Source: Nemertoderma westbladi (taxonomy: Eukaryota; Xenacoelomorpha; Nemertodermatida; Nemertodermatidae). From it: 58,960 nt of DNA. The stretch spans positions 1 through 58,960 of the forward strand of contig JAUCBJ010004680.1 of NCBI GenBank assembly GCA_032718475.1, read 5' to 3'. Under the pieces are notes generated by a model, which was given only the letters and a program-made list of their open reading frames with translations, was not told where the DNA came from and made no database searches. Shown piece after piece: positions 53,201 to 58,960 of this stretch. Both the position numbers and the translations under genes were made by a program. Numbering within the stretch: position 1 is the stretch's first letter; every line of letters starts with the position of its first letter.

Positions 53201-56200
53201 TACTCCATATACAACCCACCTGTACTTTGTCACCATAGAGATACTCCATATACAACCCACCTGTACTTTGTCACCATAGAGATACTCCATATACAACCCA
53301 CCTGTACTTTGTCACCATAGAGATACTCCATATACAACCCACCTGTACTTTATCACCATAGAGATACTCCATATACAACCCACTGTACTTTATCACCATA
53401 GAGATACTCCATACACAACCCACCTGTACTTTGTCACCATAGAGATACTCCATATACAACCCACCTGTACTTTATCACCATAGAGATACTCCATATACAA
53501 CCCACTGTACTTTGTCACCATAGAGATACTCCATATACAACCCACCTGTACTTTGTCACCATGGAGATACTCCATATACAACCCACCTGTACTTTGTCAC
53601 CATAGAGATACTCCATATACAACCCACTGTACTTTATCACCATAGAGATACTCCATACACAACCCACCTGTACTTTGTCACCATGGAGATACTCCATATA
53701 CAACCCACCTGTACTTTGTCACCATAGAGATACTCCATATACAACCCACTGTACTTTATCACCATAGAGATACTCCATACACAACCCACCTGTACTTTGT
53801 CACCATAGAGATACTCCATATACAACCCACCTGTACTTTGTCACCATAGAGATACTCCATATACAACCCACCTGTACTTTATCACCATAGAGATACTCCA
53901 TATACAACCCACTGTACTTTGTCACCATAGAGATACTCCATATACAACCCACCTGTACTTTGTCACCATGGAGATACTCCATATACAACCCACCTGTACT
54001 TTGTCACCATAGAGATACTCCATATACAACCCACTGTACTTTGTCACCATGGAGATACTCCATATACAACCCACCTGTACTTTGTCACCATAGAGATACT
54101 CCATATACAACCCACTGTACTTTATCACCATAGAGATACTCCATACACAACCCACCTGTACTTTGTCACCATAGAGATACTCCATATACAACCCACCTGT
54201 ACTTTATCACCATAGAGATACTCCATATACAACCCACTGTACTTTGTCACCATAGAGATACTCCATATACAACCCACCTGTACTTTGTCACCATGGAGAT
54301 ACTCCATATACAACCCACCTGTACTTTGTCACCATAGAGATACTCCATATACAACCCACTGTACTTTATCACCATAGAGATACTCCATACACAACCCACC
54401 TGTACTTTATCACCATGGAGATACTCCATATACAACCCACCTGTACTTTGTCACCATAGAGAGATACTCCATACACAACCCACCTGTACTTTATCACCAT
54501 AGAGAGAGATACTCCATATACAACCCACCTGTACTTTGTCACCATAGAGATACTCCATATACAACCCACCTGTACTTTATCACCATAGAGATACTCCATA
54601 TACAACCCACTGTACTTTGTCACCATAGAGATACTCCATATACAACCCACCTGTACTTTGTCACCATAGAGATACTCCATATACAACCCACTGTACTTTA
54701 TCACCATAGAGATACTCCATACACAACCCACCTGTACTTTGTCACCATGGAGATACTCCATACACAACCCACCTGTACTTTGTCACCATAGAGATACTCC
54801 ATATACAACCCACCTGTACTTTGTCACCATAGAGATACTCCATATACAACCCACTGTACTTTGTCACCATAGAGATACTCCATATACAACCCACCTGTAC
54901 TTTGTCACCATAGAGATACTCCATATACAACCCACCTGTACTTTGTCACCATAGAGATACTCCATATACAACCCACTGTACTTTATCACCATAGAGATAC
55001 TCCATATACAACCCACCTGTACTTTGTCACCATAGAGATACTCCATATACAACCCACTGTACTTTATCACCATAGAGATACTCCATATACAACCCACCTG
55101 TACTTTGTCACCATAGGAGATACTCCATATACAACCCACTGTACTTTATCACCATAGAGATACTCCATACACAACCCACCTGTACTTTGTCACCATAGAG
55201 AGATACTCCATATACAACCCACTGTACTTTATCACCATAGAGATACTCCATACACAACCCACCTGTACTTTGTCACCATAGAGATACTCCATATACAACC
55301 CACCTGTACTTTGTCACCATAGAGAGAGATACTCCATATACAACCCACTGTACTTTATCACCATAGAGATACTCCATATACAACCCACCTGTACTTTGTC
55401 ACCATAGAGAGATACTCCATACACAACCCACCTGTACTTTGTCACCATAGAGATACTCCATATACAACCCACCTGTACTTTGTCACCATAGAGAGATACT
55501 CCATATACAACCCACTGTACTTTGTCACCATAGAGATACTCCATATACAACCCACCTGTACTTTGTCACCATAGAGATACTCCATATACAACCCACTGTA
55601 CTTTGTCACCATAGAGATACTCCATATACAACCCACCTGTACTTTGTCACCATAGAGAGAGATACTCCATATACAACCCACCTGTACTTTGTCACCATAG
55701 AGATACTCCATATACAACCCACTGTACTTTGTCACCATAGAGATACTCCATATACAACCCACTGTACTTTATCACCATAGAGATACTCCATATACAACCC
55801 ACCTGTACTTTGTCACCATAGAGATACTCCATATACAACCCACCTGTACTTTGTCACCATAGAGATACTCCATACACAACCCACTGTACTTTATCACCAT
55901 AGAGATACTCCATACACAACCCACCTGTACTTTGTCACCATAGAGATACTCCATACACAACCCACCTGTACTTTGTCACCATAGAGAGAGATACTCCATA
56001 TACAACCCACCTGTACTTTGTCACCATAGAGATACTCCATATACAACCCACCTGTACTTTGTCACCATAGAGATACTCCATATACAACCCACCTGTACTT
56101 TGTCACCATAGAGATACTCCATATACAACCCACCTGTACTTTGTCACCATAGAGATACTCCATACACAACCCACCTGTACTTTGTCACCATAGAGAGATA

Positions 56201-58960
56201 CTCCATATACAACCCACCTGTACTTTGTCACCATAGAGATACTCCATATACAACCCACTGTACTTTGTCACCATAGAGAGATACTCCATATACAACCCAC
56301 TGTACTTTATCACCATAGAGATACTCCATATACAACCCACCTGTACTTTATCACCATAGAGATACTCCATACACAACCCACCTGTACTTTATCACCATAG
56401 AGATACTCCATACACAACCCACCTGTACTTTGTCACCATAGAGATACTCCATACACAACCCACCTGTACTTTGTCACCATAGAGAGATACTCCATACACA
56501 ACCCACCTGTACTTTGTCACCATAGAGATACTCCATATACAACCCACTGTACTTTATCACCATAGAGATACTCCATACACAACCCACCTGTACTTTGTCA
56601 CCATAGAGATACTCCATATACAACCCACCTGTACTTTGTCACCATAGAGAGATACTCCATATACAACCCACTGTACTTTATCACCATAGAGATACTCCAT
56701 ACACAACCCACTGTACTTTATCACCATAGAGATACTCCATACACAACCCACCTGTACTTTGTCACCATAGAGATACTCCATATACAACCCACCTGTACTT
56801 TGTCACCATAGAGATACTCCATATACAACCCACTGTACTTTATCACCATAGAGATACTCCATATACAACCCACTGTACTTTATCACCATAGAGATACTCC
56901 ATACACAACCCACCTGTACTTTGTCACCATAGAGATACTCCATACACAACCCACCTGTACTTTGTCACCATAGAGATACTCCATACACAACCCACCTGTA
57001 CTTTGTCACCATAGAGATACTCCATACACAACCCACCTGTACTTTGTCACCATAGAGATACTCCATACACAACCCACCTGTACTTTGTCACCATAGAGAT
57101 ACTCCATACACAACCCACCTGTACTTTGTCACCATAGAGATACTCCATATACAACCCACCTGTACTTTGTCACCATAGAGATACTCCATATACAACCCAC
57201 TGTACTTTGTCACCATAGAGATACTCCATATACAACCCACTGTACTTTATCACCATAGAGATACTCCATACACAACCCACTGTACTTTATCACCATAGAG
57301 ATACTCCATACACAACCCACCTGTACTTTGTCACCATAGAGATACTCCATATACAACCCACTGTACTTTGTCACCATAGAGATACTCCATATACAACCCA
57401 CCTGTACTTTATCACCATAGAGATACTCCATACACAACCCACCTGTACTTTGTCACCATAGAGAGAGATACTCCATATACAACCCACTGTACTTTATCAC
57501 CATAGAGATACTCCATACACAACCCACTGTACTTTGTCACCATAGAGATACTCCATATACAACCCACCTGTACTTTGTCACCATAGAGATACTCCATATA
57601 CAACCCACCTGTACTTTGTCACCATAGAGATACTCCATATACAACCCACCTGTACTTTGTCACCATAGAGAGATACTCCATATACAACCCACTGTACTTT
57701 GTCACCATAGAGATACTCCATATACAACCCACCTGTACTTTATCACCATAGAGATACTCCATATACAACCCACCTGTACTTTGTCACCATAGAGATACTC
57801 CATATACAACCCACTGTACTTTGTCACCATAGAGATACTCCATACACAACCCACCTGTACTTTGTCACCATAGAGATACTCCATATACAACCCACCTGTA
57901 CTTTATCACCATAGAGATACTCCATATACAACCCACCTGTACTTTGTCACCATAGAGATACTCCATATACAACCCACTGTACTTTGTCACCATAGAGATA
58001 CTCCATATACAACCCACTGTACTTTATCACCATAGAGATACTCCATACACAACCCACCTGTACTTTGTCACCATAGAGATACTCCATATACAACCCACCT
58101 GTACTTTATCACCATAGAGATACTCCATATACAACCCACCTGTACTTTGTCACCATAGAGATACTCCATATACAACCCACTGTACTTTGTCACCATAGAG
58201 ATACTCCATATACAACCCACTGTACTTTATCACCATAGAGATACTCCATATACAACCCACCTGTACTTTGTCACCATAGAGATACTCCATATACAACCCA
58301 CTGTACTTTATCACCATAGAGATACTCCATACACAACCCACCTGTACTTTGTCACCATAGAGATACTCCATATACAACCCACCTGTACTTTATCACCATA
58401 GAGATACTCCATATACAACCCACCTGTACTTTGTCACCATAGAGATACTCCATATACAACCCACCTGTACTTTGTCACCATAGAGATACTCCATATACAA
58501 CCCACCTGTACTTTGTCACCATAGAGATACTCCATATACAACCCACCTGTACTTTATCACCATAGAGATACTCCATATACAACCCACCTGTACTTTATCA
58601 CCATAGAGATACTCCATATACAACCCACTGTACTTTATCACCATAGAGATACTCCATATACAACCCACTGTACTTTGTCACCATAGAGATACTCCATATA
58701 CAACCCACCTGTACTTTGTCACCATAGAGATACTCCATATACAACCCACCTGTACTTTGTCACCATAGAGATACTCCATATACAACCCACCTGTACTTTG
58801 TCACCATAGAGATACTCCATATACAACCCACCTGTACTTTGTCACCATAGAGATACTCCATATACAACCCACCTGTACTTTGTCACCATAGAGATACTCC
58901 ATATACAACCCACTGTACTTTATCACCATAGAGATACTCCATATACAACCCACTGTACTT
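38274..58960. repeat. At least 20.7 kb of 41-bp minisatellite, running off the right edge
   Basis: The plus-strand unit is CACCATAGAGATACTCCATA, TACAACCCACCTGTACTTTG, T (41 bp), about 500 copies. Length variants are 45 bp (AGAGAGAGATAC), 43 bp (AGAGAGATAC) and 40 bp (CCCACTGTAC). Base variants are ATAG/ATGG, TATAC/TACAC, TTTGTC/TTTATC, CCCGTAC, CCGTTAC and CTGTAATTTG. They occur in regional blocks. On the minus strand each unit has GACAAAGTACAG followed by GTGGGT, which reads as an exon end plus splice donor. Because 41 is not a multiple of three, the ORFs cycle through frames (YGDKVQVGCIWSIS on minus); none is a gene. Confidence 0.97.

Noticed and set aside
38226-58377. Dozens of 60-290 residue ORFs (HIQPTCTLSP, YGDKVQVGC)
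   Set aside because: Products of the 41-bp repeat, cycling through frames. None extends into unique sequence with coding character.
5828-58960. CRISPR-like arrays
   Set aside because: Units are contiguous repeats without unique spacers, in a eukaryotic intron context.
5828-58960. Centromeric or telomeric satellite
   Set aside because: Different families with different periods are interspersed with genes and lie in introns; no telomere motif and no single dominant satellite.

Overview
The window is eukaryotic, most likely from a ciliated invertebrate animal whose lineage I cannot fix. The genes are spliced with GT-AG introns, the unique non-coding DNA is AT-rich, and poly(A) signals, a tRNA-derived SINE-like element and foldback elements are present. 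About three quarters of the 59 kb is tandem repeat.

Read on the minus strand, positions 1-22620 hold the middle of a cytoplasmic dynein-2 heavy chain gene (DYNC2H1, the retrograde intraflagellar transport motor). Seven exons run in gene order: 22446-22620, 21391-21556, 20888-21155, 20437-20670, 16305-16487, 4657-4814, and one very large exon from 4280 past the left edge. That last exon encodes the linker and AAA1, AAA2 and most of AAA3 with no intron. All six junctions keep phase and the protein is colinear with the human one as I remember it. The start of the gene lies right of the window or was not recognised; the end lies left of it.

Three of the six introns carry arrays placed just inside the 5' splice site: 81-bp units (21832-22389), 33-bp units (17662-20420) and a 30/66-bp family (5828-16227). 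A minus-strand, single-exon gene for a 448-residue multi-pass membrane protein lies at 24519-25865 with its own AATAAA signals. The rest is further arrays: 16-bp (26931-33770), 31-bp in both orientations (34007-34143 and 34416-35023), 35-bp (35926-38133) and 41-bp (38274 to the right edge).

The most unusual observation is that the 81-bp and 33-bp units contain the end of the adjacent dynein exon plus its splice donor, in the same reading phase. The units look seeded from the exon-intron junction. The 41-bp unit also reads, on the gene strand, as an exon end encoding GDKVQ followed by a GT donor. That fits the residues expected just before exon 22446-22620. If so, the 41-bp array fills the 5' end of the next upstream intron, that intron exceeds 36 kb, and the membrane-protein gene is nested inside it.
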